From Synchiropus splendidus (Eukaryota > Chordata > Actinopteri > Syngnathiformes > Callionymidae), in assembly GCF_027744825.2 (NCBI RefSeq), contig NC_071347.1, positions 22,300,001 to 22,364,000 on the forward strand: a stretch of 64,000 nt of DNA, read 5' to 3'. A model generated the notes under the pieces. The model saw only the letters and a list, made by a program, of their open reading frames with translations. It had not been told where the DNA came from and did not search any database. Made by a program: the position numbers and the translations under genes. Within the stretch, counting starts at the first letter, position 1. Every line of letters starts with the position of its first letter. This document shows, piece by piece, positions 1-11,026 of this stretch.

Positions 1-730
1 GAAGGAGGGGAGAAGGAAAGAAAGAAAAACCTGGTCCCAGAAAAGAGAGAAGGCCTACTGGAGGGTGTGAACTTTGGCTCACGTGTGAAGACTCGGGTCC
101 GAGTCGCCATCATAATCACATGACTCTACGTTACTCACCAGACGCTCCACTGCCAGCGCGCTCTTTTGCTGCCATCTAGTGGTCAAAGAGCTGCCGCGCA
201 GAAGGGGCGGCTCGCTCTTTCGGCTTCTGAAAGAAATTCACCGTTCCGGACGTTGACTCTTAATAAACCAGGAGAGAGTGAGGAGAGGAAGTGGGGAAGG
301 GAGGACAGAAGGATGGAAAACGAGGACAAGAGACAAAAGGAAAGAAGGGGGAGGGGGAGGGGAGTGGAGAGGAAGAAGAAGAGGCGAGATGAAAACATGT
401 AAAATTATATTAAATAATGATGAAGAACGGATGAAACAGAGCGACGAGGGCAGAAAGTGAAGATGGAAGGAATAAAGAAGGTGAGGAAGGACATGAGAAG
501 GAAGAAGACGGATGTTCAGAGGGAAGACATGAAGACACAAGGCAGAGATGGAGGGAAGACAGAATGAAGGAAGGAGAGTTAAAGGAAAGAGTTAAGAAAG
601 AAGGGAACTAAAGTGGAGGGTAGGAAGGCAGGTGGGGGGGGAAGCATAGAGTGTAGGAAGGAGGGGGAGAGGGGAAAGGAGGCTGTCAGGAGGAGGAGGA
701 GGAGGAGGGAGCAGGAAGGCAACACACTCT
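1..730. repeat. Purine-rich low-complexity tract (GGAA/GAGG)
   Basis: The plus strand is almost entirely A and G, with recurrent GGAAGGA and GAGGAGG runs. Apparent ORFs here are low complexity and show no family resemblance. A related block lies at about 1081-1310. Strand-asymmetric purine tracts of this kind can form triplex or other non-B DNA, but nothing else functional is visible. Confidence 0.7.
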
Positions 731-1080
731 GGAGGGAGGACAGTAGGAGGGTTGATCCTCCACTAGATGGCGCCCTGGTGCACAGTCTCACCAGCTGGTT
801 CCTCCTCGTGTTCAGGAGCAGCGCACGGTCCTGTGGCAGCAGCTGATGCTCGACATCTCGGACAGCAGCTCCTGATCGAGCCTCGTGGACGAGCGTCTGG
901 CGGGTCCCGAGAGGGTCAGAGGTCAAGTCGAGGGGACAACGCCAGTCTGAAGGTCACCTGTTCAGGTGGAAACCTACTTGTTGTTTCATCAAAGAACTTA
1001 CAGACACAGGTGTGACCTTGTTTCTCTCCTCAGGTCCAGCACGTTGCCATGGCAACGGATGAAGCTGTGGAAGAGTAAGA

Positions 1081-1315
1081 GTGGAGGCAGATGAAGGAAG
1101 GATGAAGGGGCCTAAAGACAAAGAGAAGGAAAGAACATGAGGAGGGAGGAAGGAAGGATGAAGGGGGGATAAAGGACACATCCGGAAGGAAGAAAGTGAG
1201 CAAGGTAAGAAGGAAAGGAAGAAGTAGATGGATGACAGGAAGAGGACGGTGAGGAAGACAGGAAGAGGGAGGAGAGCAGGAGGTGGGACGGAAGAGAAGA
1301 GAAGAGGAAAGAAAA
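1081..1315. repeat. Second purine-rich tract upstream of the sulfotransferase gene
   Basis: GGAAGGA and GAGGAAGA runs continue the style of the first 730 bases after a more mixed stretch at 730-1080. No gene was recognised in 730-1450. Confidence 0.6.
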
Positions 1316-1479
1316 TAACTTTTGTCAGTCTTCCTTAATGTCGCTCGCAGTTGAAGAAACAACACGATGACGTCATCACGTGTCGGTATTTACGACAGAA
1401 ATGGCTGTTGCTATGGCAACGCTGAGCCGTCCATCACCATATTTTTAGTATGGAGCCAGATAGATGGAGGGATGGGGCG

Positions 1480-1833
1480 CGGGAGGGGCGGCCGTGAGCG
1501 CGTGTGCAGCGGATCCATCCGTCTGCTGAAGGTGACTGTGGATGGTTCCGACGCGATCACTCGTCTCTCGGGAGGAAATCCGCGGATCTGTTCCTGAAGG
1601 TTCCGGGTTGGCGCCACCTCGAAGCTGAAGCTCCAGCGACATCCGCAGCAGCGGCCGCGTCATGTCACGATCCCGCCCGGGCGGCCGCCGCCTGCTGCCG
1701 CCCGCCGCCACCGCGCAGCACTGCGGGGAGTGACGGCGACGTCAGCCCGGCGAGGAGCCGCAGAGGAACCGAGGTGACGGCTGAGGGTGGGCGGGTGAAG
1801 CAGGCGTGATCTCTCATCTTCGTCTCCTTCCAG
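1480..1833 (+). promoter_or_regulatory. Putative GC-rich promoter and 5' UTR of the chst1-like gene
   Basis: CpG density rises sharply from about 1480 to 1830. A possible non-coding exon ends at CCGAG before gtgacg at 1774. A pyrimidine-rich acceptor (cgtctccttccag) ends at 1833, just before the exon that carries the start codon. This suggests a very short 5' UTR intron of about 60 nt, but the donor could lie elsewhere. The transcription start was not located. Confidence 0.45.
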
Positions 1834-1841
1834 ACGCAAGC

Positions 1842-1853
1842 ATGGCGCCCTGA
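1842..1853 (+). other. Three-codon upstream ORF overlapping a start codon (TGATG)
   Basis: ATG GCG CCC TGA begins nine bases after the predicted splice acceptor and has a strong context (A at -3, G at +4). Its stop codon shares an A with an in-frame ATG at 1853, in the arrangement TGATG. The conserved family start follows at 1865. The reading is direct; any effect on translation is inferred. Confidence 0.5.
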
Positions 1854-1864
1854 TGTCTTGCACC

Positions 1865-4800
1865 ATGCGCTGCTCGTGGAAGTCTCTGGTGCTTCTCGCG
1901 CTCGCCTCCATCGCCGTGCAGTACACGGTGCTCCGCAGCTTCTCCAGCAGGCCCTTCAGCCTCCTCTACGGCTCCCCCACAGCCCGCCCCGCCAACTGCA
2001 CCGCCAGAGGCGGGACGCGGCCGGCAACGTCGCGGGGCTCCGAGCCCGGATGTGAGGAGGTCCTCGCGCACCGAGCCGGCCCCCCGTCGCTGCCCTCTCT
2101 GGGCTACAACGCCTCGGACAGAACCCACATTCTCATCCTGGCCACCACAAGGAGCGGCTCCTCGTTCGTGGGCCAGCTGTTCAACCAGCATCCAGAGGTG
2201 AGGACGACTGGACCACACCGCTCTGACTCATGCGTTCACGCGCCAGATCAGGGCTGTCCGAACCGGTCCAGATGAGAGAAAACAAATCACCAAAAATGGA
2301 TCAGGTGTTTCCAAAAATACCGGATCAGAACACACAGACAACATCTTGCAGGTTCATCCAGAAGCTCTGCTGGTCCAAGATTAAGCCGAGAATTGGACCA
2401 CAGAACATGGCATAAACCAGGAGAGCACTCAGAGAGAGCAAACCTCCGCCAGTAAAGAGTCCTTTAAAGAACTAGGACTCACTTCCCTGACCTTGAAAGC
2501 GTGTTTATCTGGGTCGCCTGGACTGTCGGCTCGAAAATGATGCGGAACACACTCAAAACTGAATTCAGCCCATTGCACTTCCCTCCCTGAACAGTCGTCC
2601 AAACCCCTCCACAAACCAGCGGCGGCGAAAACAAAAACCGAGCTGAGGACATCACAACACGTGGCTTGCCTCAGCTGAGGCCTGAGTGTAGGAATGGAAG
2701 TGCTAATGGCTACGTTTAAATGTTGACTCAGGCACATTTAAGAAGGACAAATGCGACATGCTGAGCCTAGAAACACCAGTGTCAGTCTTCATCATCTGAC
2801 AGCAAGTCACGTGACGCGTTCACCGTTTCCTCGAATTTGTTAGCGCTAGCTTAGCACGTAGCAAAAAGCCAAGTTTGGGTTCAGATCTGCGAGGAGGTCA
2901 CCGTCTTGACTCACCACCTGTGAGTGGCCTTGAGAGAACGTCTAAGTTCTCTGGAGCTGCCACGGTCAGCTGACACCTTGTCGCCTCTTTAGCCTTACGT
3001 CGGCAATTTTCAGAGCCAAGCGGGGCCTGGCTGAGTCTCCATCTGAAGGTGGCCTTGCACCTGCCCTGCACCCCACAGTGCAAGACTGTGTCACAAGCGC
3101 AGGGGACCATGGACCCCAGCACTGAAACACTTTCAGCTCATGAGCTAACTAGAAAGGCACTGGGCGAGCGCAAACCTCCACCAATAAAGAATCCTTAAAG
3201 AGTGAAAACTGAATTCCCTGACCGGGAACCGAACCGAGGTCACGGCACCTCTAGACCCACAGGGAGTTAGGAGACCTTGAATGAGTTCATATCCTGAACG
3301 CCTGAATCGATGGCTAAAAAACGATTTTGAACACAGACAAAGGCAGTCAGGCGCATCACCTGCTTGGTGGCGATAATAATGTCGGCGGCAGTTCTCACGA
3401 ACCCGTGTCCCTGGATCCTTCCTCAGGTCTTCTACCTGTTCGAGCCCCTGTACCACCTCCAGCTGACGCTGCTGCCTCGTCTGGCCCAGAGTCGGAACCA
3501 GGCGGAGAGGAGGGTGATGCTGGGAGCCGCCCGGGATCTGCTCCGCGCCCTGCTCCACTGTCGCCTGGAGAGCCTGGAGAGCTACATCCGCCCTCGCCCC
3601 GCCAACCACTCCACCGACAAGCTCTTCCGCCGGGGAGCCAGTGAGCTTCGCCGCTCGCCTCGCTCAGGTGACCACATCCTGTTGACGGCGTTTGTCTTCC
3701 GCGCAGGCCGCACGCTGTGCTCGCCGCCGGCCTGCGAAGCCAGTCTGGGTCCGGAGGAGCGAAGTCTGGTGCTGGCTGACGAAGGCGAGTGCGTGAAGCG
3801 CTGCGGCCCGCTGAACGTGTCCGTGGCTGCGGACACGTGCCGGGCAAAGCGCCACGCCGCCATCAAGACGGTCCGGATCCCCCAAATCAGTGACCTCAGG
3901 GCTTTGGTTGAGGACCCCCGGCTCAACCTGAAGGTACTGTGATGCTAGCAAGCCAGGGCGGGAGGGCGAGCGTGCAGCTCTGTGATCATGTGACCGAGGA
4001 ACCACACAGTGTAACGTTAAAAGTTGGTGATGCACCGCGCATGGTGGTGACACCAACAGACACAAAAAGCCTCCCTCCTCTGTGACTGCTAGAACTGCGG
4101 CTGGCCACTAGATGTCACTGGTACGATCAGTCTCTGAAGGAAGAATGTGCTGCCTCACTGTCTGATCTGGTCCACCTGCCTGATGTGGTCCTCCTGCCTG
4201 ATGTGGGTGATGAGGAAGTTTAGTTTTTCTTTTGTTAACTTAAAATCGACTAGATTTAGAAATGCTTGTTTTTATCTGATATTCTATTTTTTAAATCCAG
4301 CATTATTGAATAAATAAACATCAATGAAAACTCCGATACATTTGACCTGCGTAATGTATTGCTTCTGAGACGTTATCATTATTGCATGGCGGGCAGGAGG
4401 ACCACATGAGGCAGGAGGACCAGATCAGGCAGGAGGACCAGATCAGGCAGGTGGACCACATCAGGCAGGAGGACCACATCAGGCAGGAGGACCACATCAG
4501 GCAGGTGGACCACATGAGGCAGGAGGACCAGATCAGGCAGGTGGACCACATGAGGCAGGAGGACCAGATCAGGCAGGTGGACCACATCAGGCAGGTGGAC
4601 CACGTGAGGCAGGAGGACCACATGAGGCAGGTGGACCACGTGAGGCAGGAGGACCACATGAGGCAGGAGGACCACATGAGGCAGGAGGACCAGATCAGGC
4701 AGGAGGACCACATCAGGCAGGAGGACCAGATCAGGCAGGAGGACCACATGAGGCAGGAGGACCAGATCAGGCAGGAGGACCACATCAGGCAGGAGGACCA

Positions 4801-5906
4801 GATCAGGCAGGAGGACCAGATCAGGCAGGAGGACCACATGAGGCAGGAGGACCAGGTCAGGCAGTGACCTGCTGCTTCATTGCTCAGCAACGTGTGAGTG
4901 GAGCTGACTCCTCCCCAACAGAGGGCGCTGTGAAATCCTGGACACCTCCCGCTGCTAGCCCTGACTTTCACTCCGTCTTTCGAGCGGCGCAGCTGAGTTA
5001 TGTGCGGCTGATGCAGATGTCGCTGAGCGCTGTAAAAATGTCGGACAGTAATAGTGAGCAGCTGATTAGTTTTGCTGGTTCAAACGTGTGGAACAAGCCG
5101 ATCGATGCTCCTCCAAATTGGTATTGATCTCAAACACGGAGCAGCGCGGCCGGCGGCGGTTTATAACCCTGTGATTTAATACAGACTGGAAACGGTGGAG
5201 GATTATGTAACGGGCGGCACATGCAGCGGCCTCCACAGGTGGCGCTAGAGGGAGGATTGCTGACGGCGTCTCCCCCGCCATCAGGTGGTCCAGCTGGTCA
5301 GAGATCCACGGGGCATCCTGGCGTCCCGCATCGAGACCTTCCGGGACACCTACCGCCTGTGGAGACTCTGGAGGGCCACCGGCCGGCGACCCCACAACCT
5401 GGACCTGGGGCAGATCAACACGGTGTGCGAGGACTTCCGCAGGTCCGTGTCCACGGGCCTGTCCAGGCCCCCGTGGCTCAGAGGGAGGTACATGCTGCTG
5501 AGGTGAGCAGTAAGTTGCATGACTGCGCCTGGTTGTGTGGATCCAGAGCCTCCCGCCGTCTCCGCACAGGTACGAGGACTTGGCCCGCTTTCCCCTCCGG
5601 ATGGCCCAGCAGCTCTACAGCTTCCTGGGTCTGGCCCTGGACCCCAGCGTGAAGGAGTGGATCCTGAACAACACCCGCGGCAGCAGCGACCTGTCGGCCC
5701 GGCAGAAGTTCACCACGGTGCGGGACTCGGCGGCCAACGCGGAGAACTGGAGGGTGAAGCTTTCCTTCGACATGGTGGCGTACACTCAGACGGCCTGCCA
5801 GCCGCTGCTGGACATGCTGGGGTACAAGACCGTGTTCCACCCGCGAGACCTGAGGAACCTGTCTCGCTCTCTGGTGGAGGACCGGACGTTCCGCCCTCAC
5901 CTCTGA
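1865..5906 (+). CDS. chst1-like: Carbohydrate 6-O-sulfotransferase, CHST1-type (five coding exons)
   Basis: This is predicted to be a Golgi type II membrane enzyme that transfers sulfate from PAPS to the 6-O position of galactose or GlcNAc, as in keratan sulfate. The exons are 1865-2197, 3427-3640, 3707-3933, 5285-5502 and 5570-5906, joining in frame to 442 residues (human CHST1 is about 411). The N-terminus [17 protein letters not shown] gives a short cytoplasmic tail and signal anchor. The 5'-phosphosulfate loop is [13 protein letters not shown] (exon 1) and the 3'-phosphate motif is [12 protein letters not shown] (exon 4). [23 protein letters not shown] and RYEDLAR are also conserved. The start at 1865 was chosen because MRCSWK aligns with the family; an in-frame ATG at 1853 would add four residues. 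All introns are GT-AG. By eye the protein is only about 60 percent identical to human CHST1 over the C-terminal third, so the paralogue chst16, reported as lost in amniotes, is a real alternative. Confidence 0.92.
2421..3235 (+). repeat. Two diverged copies of one repeat in chst1-like intron 1
   Basis: Segments at about 2421-2500 and 3151-3235 share GCAAACCTCC(G/A)CCA, then AATAAAGA/GTAAAGA, then a TTCCCTGACC block in the same order and orientation. The intervening intron sequence has no recognisable gene. This looks like two remnants of an interspersed element rather than duplicated exons. Confidence 0.5.
4164..4206 (-). repeat. Inverted outlier of the intron-3 minisatellite
   Basis: GATCTGGTCCACCTGCCTGA followed by TGTGGTCCTCCTGCCTGATG is the reverse complement of the 18-nt unit that makes up the array at 4386-4864. 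It lies about 180 bases upstream in the same intron, separated by AT-rich sequence, so array and outlier form an inverted-repeat pair. Confidence 0.8.
4386..4864 (+). repeat. 18-nt minisatellite in chst1-like intron 3
   Basis: About 26 tandem copies follow the pattern CAGG(A/T)GGACCA(C/G)(A)T(G/C)AGG. Variation is confined to a few alternating positions (GGAGG or GGTGG, CACATG, CAGATC, CACATC or CACGTG). Because 18 is divisible by three, every frame on both strands is open; these ORFs are not genes. The array lies in the intron between 3934 and 5284. Confidence 0.95.
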
Positions 5907-6410
5907 TCGCGACCCACCGCGGACCCCCGGCTAGGTTACAGCGCCCCCTGACCCTCAACTGCAGGACACACCTTTGTGGCGAACGGTGTGTGGTTGGTGT
6001 GTGTTTTTCTACGTGAGTGCGAGTTACGAACGTGTGTGTCGGTTTGAGCGTGTGCTTGTCCAGTGCTCATCTGAAAGTGTGAGCAGGGTTGTTTGGTTCG
6101 GGACGTCTGTGTGTGAAAGAACGTGTGCGACCGTGATGGGTAGATGAGGCTTCATGAAACAGTATCGCAGCGTGGACAAAACAGTGTCCTCAGAGGCCAC
6201 TAGATGGCGCTCTTGGTTCAGACATGGTGTCATCGAGTTAGTTGTTCAAGTCCAAACATTTTCCAGCAGACGGTCAGGAAACTGTTTCATGAAGCCTCAT
6301 CAACCCTTCAGTAGTGTGTGTGAGGTGCATCAAAGTCACTGTGTGTCTGACTGAGTCTGTGTACATTTATCTCTCTATTTAAGTGGAATTTTTGTGGTGT
6401 ATAATCGCGT

Positions 6411-6442
<32 letters not shown>

Positions 6443-6675
6443 ATCACTACCTCAGGCGACAGCAGAAGTGTCCAGGTAAAGCCACAGAAATGTCCATGTC
6501 CAGCTCCTGCCTTTCCCTCTCACCTCCCCTTCTTTCTGCGGAGACAAAGCACCAAGACCTTTTCTCTCAAGTGAATCGAACATTGTGGCGACGGAAACAT
6601 TCGTGGAACCGTCGCGTTGTATTTCTTGATCTGCACAACGGAGCCAGAATAAAAAAGCAGATGCCAATGTTGTTT
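5907..6675 (+). terminator. 3' UTR and poly(A) signal of the chst1-like gene
   Basis: AATAAA at 6648-6653 is the first canonical plus-strand signal after the stop codon and implies a 3' UTR of about 760 nt. The UTR contains a (GT)n run at 6414-6442. Transcript data would be needed to fix the cleavage site. Confidence 0.55.
6414..6442. repeat. (GT)n microsatellite
   Basis: An uninterrupted GT dinucleotide run within the predicted 3' UTR of the sulfotransferase gene. Confidence 0.9.
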
Positions 6676-6756
6676 GATGGACTTGAGCTTGAACCGGCTT
6701 CACAGAGAAATGTTCAAAACATGTCAAAAACAATCGTTTAATGAAAAAAAAAATTA

Positions 6757-6781
6757 TAATATATATATATATATATATATG
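6757..6781. repeat. (AT)n microsatellite
   Basis: A short AT run immediately downstream of the predicted 3' end of the sulfotransferase gene. Confidence 0.85.
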
Positions 6782-7019
6782 TAGAGCTCATCTATCACAT
6801 TTCACTCTGAGGAAAAGATCAATTTTCATTTGAATTAAAAGCAAAGTTGTGTCAAAAACGATATTCAAAACCCGCCGTTTAGCTTCTTCTTCTTCTTCTT
6901 CGGTCGCACACCTCGCGCTTGATGCCACCTAGCGTTCAGGGAGCGCATCACACGGAAATGTCACAACACATGGCTAAACTTCACCTTCACTACATCCCAG
7001 TGAAAGTAACTGAGCTATT

Positions 7020-7250
7020 TTGTAGTTATAACCCTGCTGTCCCTGTGGGGACATTGTGAGGTTTCTCATTGACATAATACTATTCCCAGCGTCTCCTCCT
7101 CAACCTCACCCTCCACAACACATGGCTCACCTGAATCAACACTCGGAACCAAACCCAATATAATGACCCAAGTATTTTGAAGTGGACCCATAGGGACTGG
7201 CAAAAGGTCCCCACAATGATAGTGTGTTGTCGTGAATAGGCCCCCATGAG
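7020..7250 (-). repeat. Copy of a GGGGAC-rich fish repeat
   Basis: The segment contains CTGTGGGGACATTGTGAGG, CCAAACCCAA and AAGTATTTTGAAG, and ends in GGTCCCCACAATG. The same vocabulary recurs at 15535-15752, 17290-17470, 17841-18050 and 32680-32890, usually beside a GT/CA microsatellite. It reads as a dispersed repeat family typical of teleosts; the family name is not asserted. The flanks, 6790-7020 and 7250-8270, show nothing recognisable. Confidence 0.5.
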
Positions 7251-8271
7251 GCAGTATAAACAAGCCCCCACACAGAGAGAGTGGTGGTGGGGAGAGGAGA
7301 AGGGTTCAGGACACCCAAGATCCACAGAGGAAAGGTAAAAACACGAGCAGAGACTGCAACATACGTGACTGAAGGGCAGCCGGACGGTGTCTCTGGGTGA
7401 CGTCTTGACAGCAACCATGTGGCGCATGATCTCAGGCTCCTTGCGCAGATGGGCCGCGTGTCTTGTGTGGCTTCTCGAGTGACAGTTCTTGAGTGGAGGG
7501 GCCTGTCCTGAGACAAGAGGCTCCGTCTTCAGGCCCACAGCAGTCGGTTTGAGACATGACACTCGGTGCTACGTTCATGGCAACACTTGAGCTACAGAGC
7601 AGAGACAGTGTTCTTCGAACACAATTCAAAAAGCCATTCACTTTATTTCCAACGGTAAAAACATCCAACATTTATACACATCTTTCAAAAGTGGAATAAA
7701 AAAAAAACTCAGCAGCGTGACATCACTTCAGCAGCCCGGAATGTCGTCATGGCAACGATGAAGAAACGTCCGAACCTCCGGATAGATCAGTTGTCTGACA
7801 TGCAAGTGTCGCTTTATGGTCGTCATGGCCACCGCATCGAGTCTTCCTGTCCAAGTACTCGAGAGTGATCCTGTCAGTCAACAACACGCTGGTGTCGCTG
7901 GGTCTGTGCTTGTCGTCATAAAAACATCACTGGGAAACTAAAGACCACATGAAGTCCAGAAAAAGTCCGGCACCACGAGTGTGGCGCCAGTAGTTTGGAC
8001 CGTTCGGACCACAGAAACAAACAAGTTTATCTCCTTCCGTCTTCCTTCTCAAGTCATTCAACCATCCGTTACACCGACTTCAATCAAGCTGACTGAAGAG
8101 AGAACTCATTTTAAAGTCATTTGAGGGTTTGATGTTGACATTTTTCTCACTTGTAGTGTTTTTCATCATTTCATTAAGTCACTTTTTCGGAGGCTCTGGT
8201 CCTGACTAGCCAGGGTCTGATCAGGCCGGGGCAGCAGTCGAAGTCAAGAGGTCTGGACGCTCCTCTCACCA

Positions 8272-8545
8272 GGTCAACCAGGAGACGCCTTCTCTCCGGC
8301 GTGTCCTGGGTCTGCCCCAGGGCCTCCTCCCAGAACACGCCTTGTCTCTGGCGTGTTCAAGGTCTGCCCCGGGGCCTCCTCCCGGAACACGCTTCTCTCC
8401 GGCGTGTCCTGGGTCTGCCCCGGGGCCTCCTCCCAGAACACGCCTTCTCTCCGGCGTGTCCTGGGTCTGCCCCGGGGCCTCCTCCCGGAACACGCCTTCT
8501 CTCCGGCGGGTCCTGGGTCTGCCCTGGGGCCTCTGCCCAGAACAG
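8272..8545. repeat. About five tandem copies of a ~52-nt unit
   Basis: The unit reads roughly GGCGTGTCCTGGGTCTGCCC, then CGGGGCCTCCTCCC(A/G)GAACACGCCTTCTCTCC, with the last copy diverged. The GGGTCTGCCCCGGGGC(C/T)TCCTCCC core appears once more at about 59040-59064 as a single copy. I recognise this core as part of a very common teleost interspersed repeat, so the array looks like a local tandem amplification of a transposon fragment. The overlapping ORFs on both strands are artefacts. Confidence 0.8.
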
Positions 8546-9479
8546 GAGACCACGGGTGAGAGGAGAAACCCACCGGTCAGTGGACAGCTTTGTCTTCTGG
8601 CTCAGCTCTTCCTCCACCATGATACCGAGTCCTCATGACTGAAGACGCTGCAGCCACCTGTCAGTCAGGCTCCATACTCCCCTCACTCCTGAACAAGATC
8701 CCAAGACATGGGGAAGACCTGTAGCCTGGACACGCGACCCTTTCCTCTCGAGAACCATGAGCTTAAGACCCTGAATTTCCACCAAGTACGGGGCAAAGGG
8801 AACGCTGCGTTAATGCGGAGCAGAGTTTTCAATTTCCACTGGGAACGGGACACTCAGCCACAAGAGAATCACCAATCCCGTGGTACATCGCCGATTGAAA
8901 GAGGCCATGTCTTTATGCAGTTTAGTACGAGTGTCATAAAGAACGTCAAGAACGACGTTCGACCTCTTCGCAGTGACGTTCCCTGGTTTTAACATCAAGT
9001 TTGCACTGCTCTTTCACAGTACAATATGAATCATGTCTTCACATTGTGTTTTATTATGAAAGTTTCCAGGACTCACAGCGCTTTTCACTGACTTCCTGAG
9101 CGATTCTCTTCGCTGCACAGCCTCCACACTGCTTCTGAACTCGGTGGAAATTTAGGGGTTTAGAGGAGCTGATCCTCATCCTGACTAGGGCTGTGAGCCG
9201 TGAGCAGCCGAAGGTCTCAGCTGCCTGAAACACCGTTCAAATGGTAGAAGACAAATGAGCTTCCTGTGGAGCGAGATGTTTTATCTGACCGAGTCGCAGC
9301 TCACTAAACTAAACAAAGGACGCAGGACCTTCCAGAGTTAAGGCGGGTCAGAAGGCGAATGTGATCCAAGGTTCCAGAGGCCTCTCGCACAGAGGACCTG
9401 AAGATTGTGTGGCGGTCCGATCAATGGCGTTGAAGAGTCGGAATGTCTGCAGAAGAAAAGAAAGCGTCGACGGAAACAG

Positions 9480-10000
9480 GCTCACGAAACATCCTGTGGG
9501 ACTCGTCCATCAACGCCGGCGAGTGAATCTCACACTGAAGGTGTGTGGTCGCGGGTTCGACTCCAGAAGTCTCAAGCCTGTTCAGACGGCGTCACCTGGA
9601 ACACACAACAACACTGAAGTGAACAGATGCTCCTGTTTGAAAGAGCCTGTCTCTGGAGCAGAGAGCAGTGGGGTGGTTTCTCCCGCAGTCGTCTTTCCCC
9701 AGACAAAGCAAACGCCACAACAGAGCTAGCAACGGCGAAGCTAATGAGTGACGCAATGAAGTGGATAACAACACTCAGAGAACATGAAGCAGGTTGGTCT
9801 GGATCTGAGTGGTTCCGGTTCTAGATGTGGGTGACAGACGTGAGGCAGCGGCAGATGGACGCGAGCAGCCTGAGACAGGAGGTGGGAACATTCATCAGTT
9901 CCAGCCCGGTGAGCTGGAGCAGATTCAGTCAGGGGACGTTCTGTGGCGCAGCGGTTAGCGCTGTCACCTCACAGACTCTCGAGCATGAGCACCGAGGAAG
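9480..10000 (+). repeat. tRNA-derived SINE-like fragments
   Basis: GGTTCGACTCC at about 9553-9563 is a perfect RNA polymerase III B box. TGGCGCAGCGGTTAGCGCTG at about 9940-9960 resembles an A-box region of fish SINE heads. They lie in the wrong order to be one promoter, so they are probably remnants of two elements. No intact tRNA cloverleaf could be drawn. The rest of 8546-10187 shows no gene. Confidence 0.35.
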
Positions 10001-10187
10001 CAGAGACACAGAGAACAGAGGACAGAGTCGGCGCTCATACAGCAGGCGACCCAGAGAAGACGGCGAGCTGGAAGACCACTCTTCAGCTGGACCCTTGTTC
10101 TCACCTCACACGAGCCAGACCACACTACTGGGTATTTTTAATTCAAATACCACTCCCTTTACTATTAAAGAACTAATAGGAGAGAAG

Positions 10188-11026
10188 TAGGGTTGGGCAA
10201 AAAAAGTTGATGATGTATGTAGTAATTTCTGCAATAATTATCATGATGAACACATGTTCATTCTCTTCCATGTGTTGGACACTCGTGTCTCTCTTGAAAC
10301 TGTTTTATGATCAAACTTATGAGTGGAGTTTGTCTCCAGCATCATGGTTTGTTGATGTTTTAAGGAAGGTTTCAGGTGAAGAAATGATCATGGAGTCAGA
10401 GTCTATTCTCCAGATCATCATCCAGACTGAAACAGTCCTTTGTCTTGTGTGATGAAAAACCTTCTCACAATTCTCTCTCCTAAAATGCTTGTTTTCCATG
10501 GTCTTATTGAAGATGTCACTCAGACTTTGAGGCTTTAGAATTTGTTGATGGTCCCTAACTGATGGCGGCTCGTAGCATTAGCGCTGCCTGTGAGAGTGTG
10601 TCCTCCATCAGTGAAGCCTAATGGGGACGTGGAAGAGGACGCCACTGCCGCCAATATCCAAGTGTTGTCACCTTGGCAGCTGGAGAGCTGCATGTGTTGA
10701 TGTGAACCAAGGCAGACGAGCGCGTCAGAGAACCTATGAGGACCACTCCATCTCATCAAAGAAACAGGGATCCAGAGACTCAGAGTCGACCAGTGTCATG
10801 ACCAAAGGTTCCCTGGATTCAAAGTCACTTTCAAACTACCATGGTGAACCAAGGTCCACCACACTCTCCACAACTGTCACACGCCGCGGCGCCGTCTCCT
10901 CATGTTCACGTGTGCAGGTCCAGTGCAGCGAGTGTGTCACGTGTTTATCCTGTTCATGGTGAAAATTGCCATTGTGGAGACTGTGTTCGGCGGGATATGG
11001 TGTACGATAAGTTATCGCCCGTCCCT
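10188..11026 (+). mobile_element. Nonautonomous DNA-transposon-like element, copy A
   Basis: This copy starts TAGGGTTGGGC and ends GATAAGTTATCGCCCGTCCCTA, which are imperfect terminal inverted repeats. Internal sequence matches copies at 13613-14611 (inverted) and 35888-36741 over most of their length, for example AACTGATGGCGGCTCGTAGC and CCATGGTGAACCAAGGTCC. No transposase coding is visible, so it behaves like a MITE of about 0.85-1.0 kb. The superfamily is not assigned because target-site duplications are unclear. Confidence 0.75.

Noticed and set aside
166..926. Arg/Glu-rich and Ser/Leu-rich ORFs at the left edge
   Set aside because: They arise from the purine-rich tract, with biased composition and no homology recognised.
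4321..4971. ORFs of 150-216 residues on both strands with six-residue repeats
   Set aside because: The 18-nt array is divisible by three, so all frames stay open. It lies inside an intron of the sulfotransferase gene.
8266..8642. Overlapping ORFs on both strands over the 52-nt tandem repeat
   Set aside because: They are low-complexity translations of a tandem repeat and are mutually exclusive.
9549..9570. Possible tRNA gene from a perfect B box
   Set aside because: No paired acceptor stem or correctly placed A box was found. A SINE remnant is the simpler reading.
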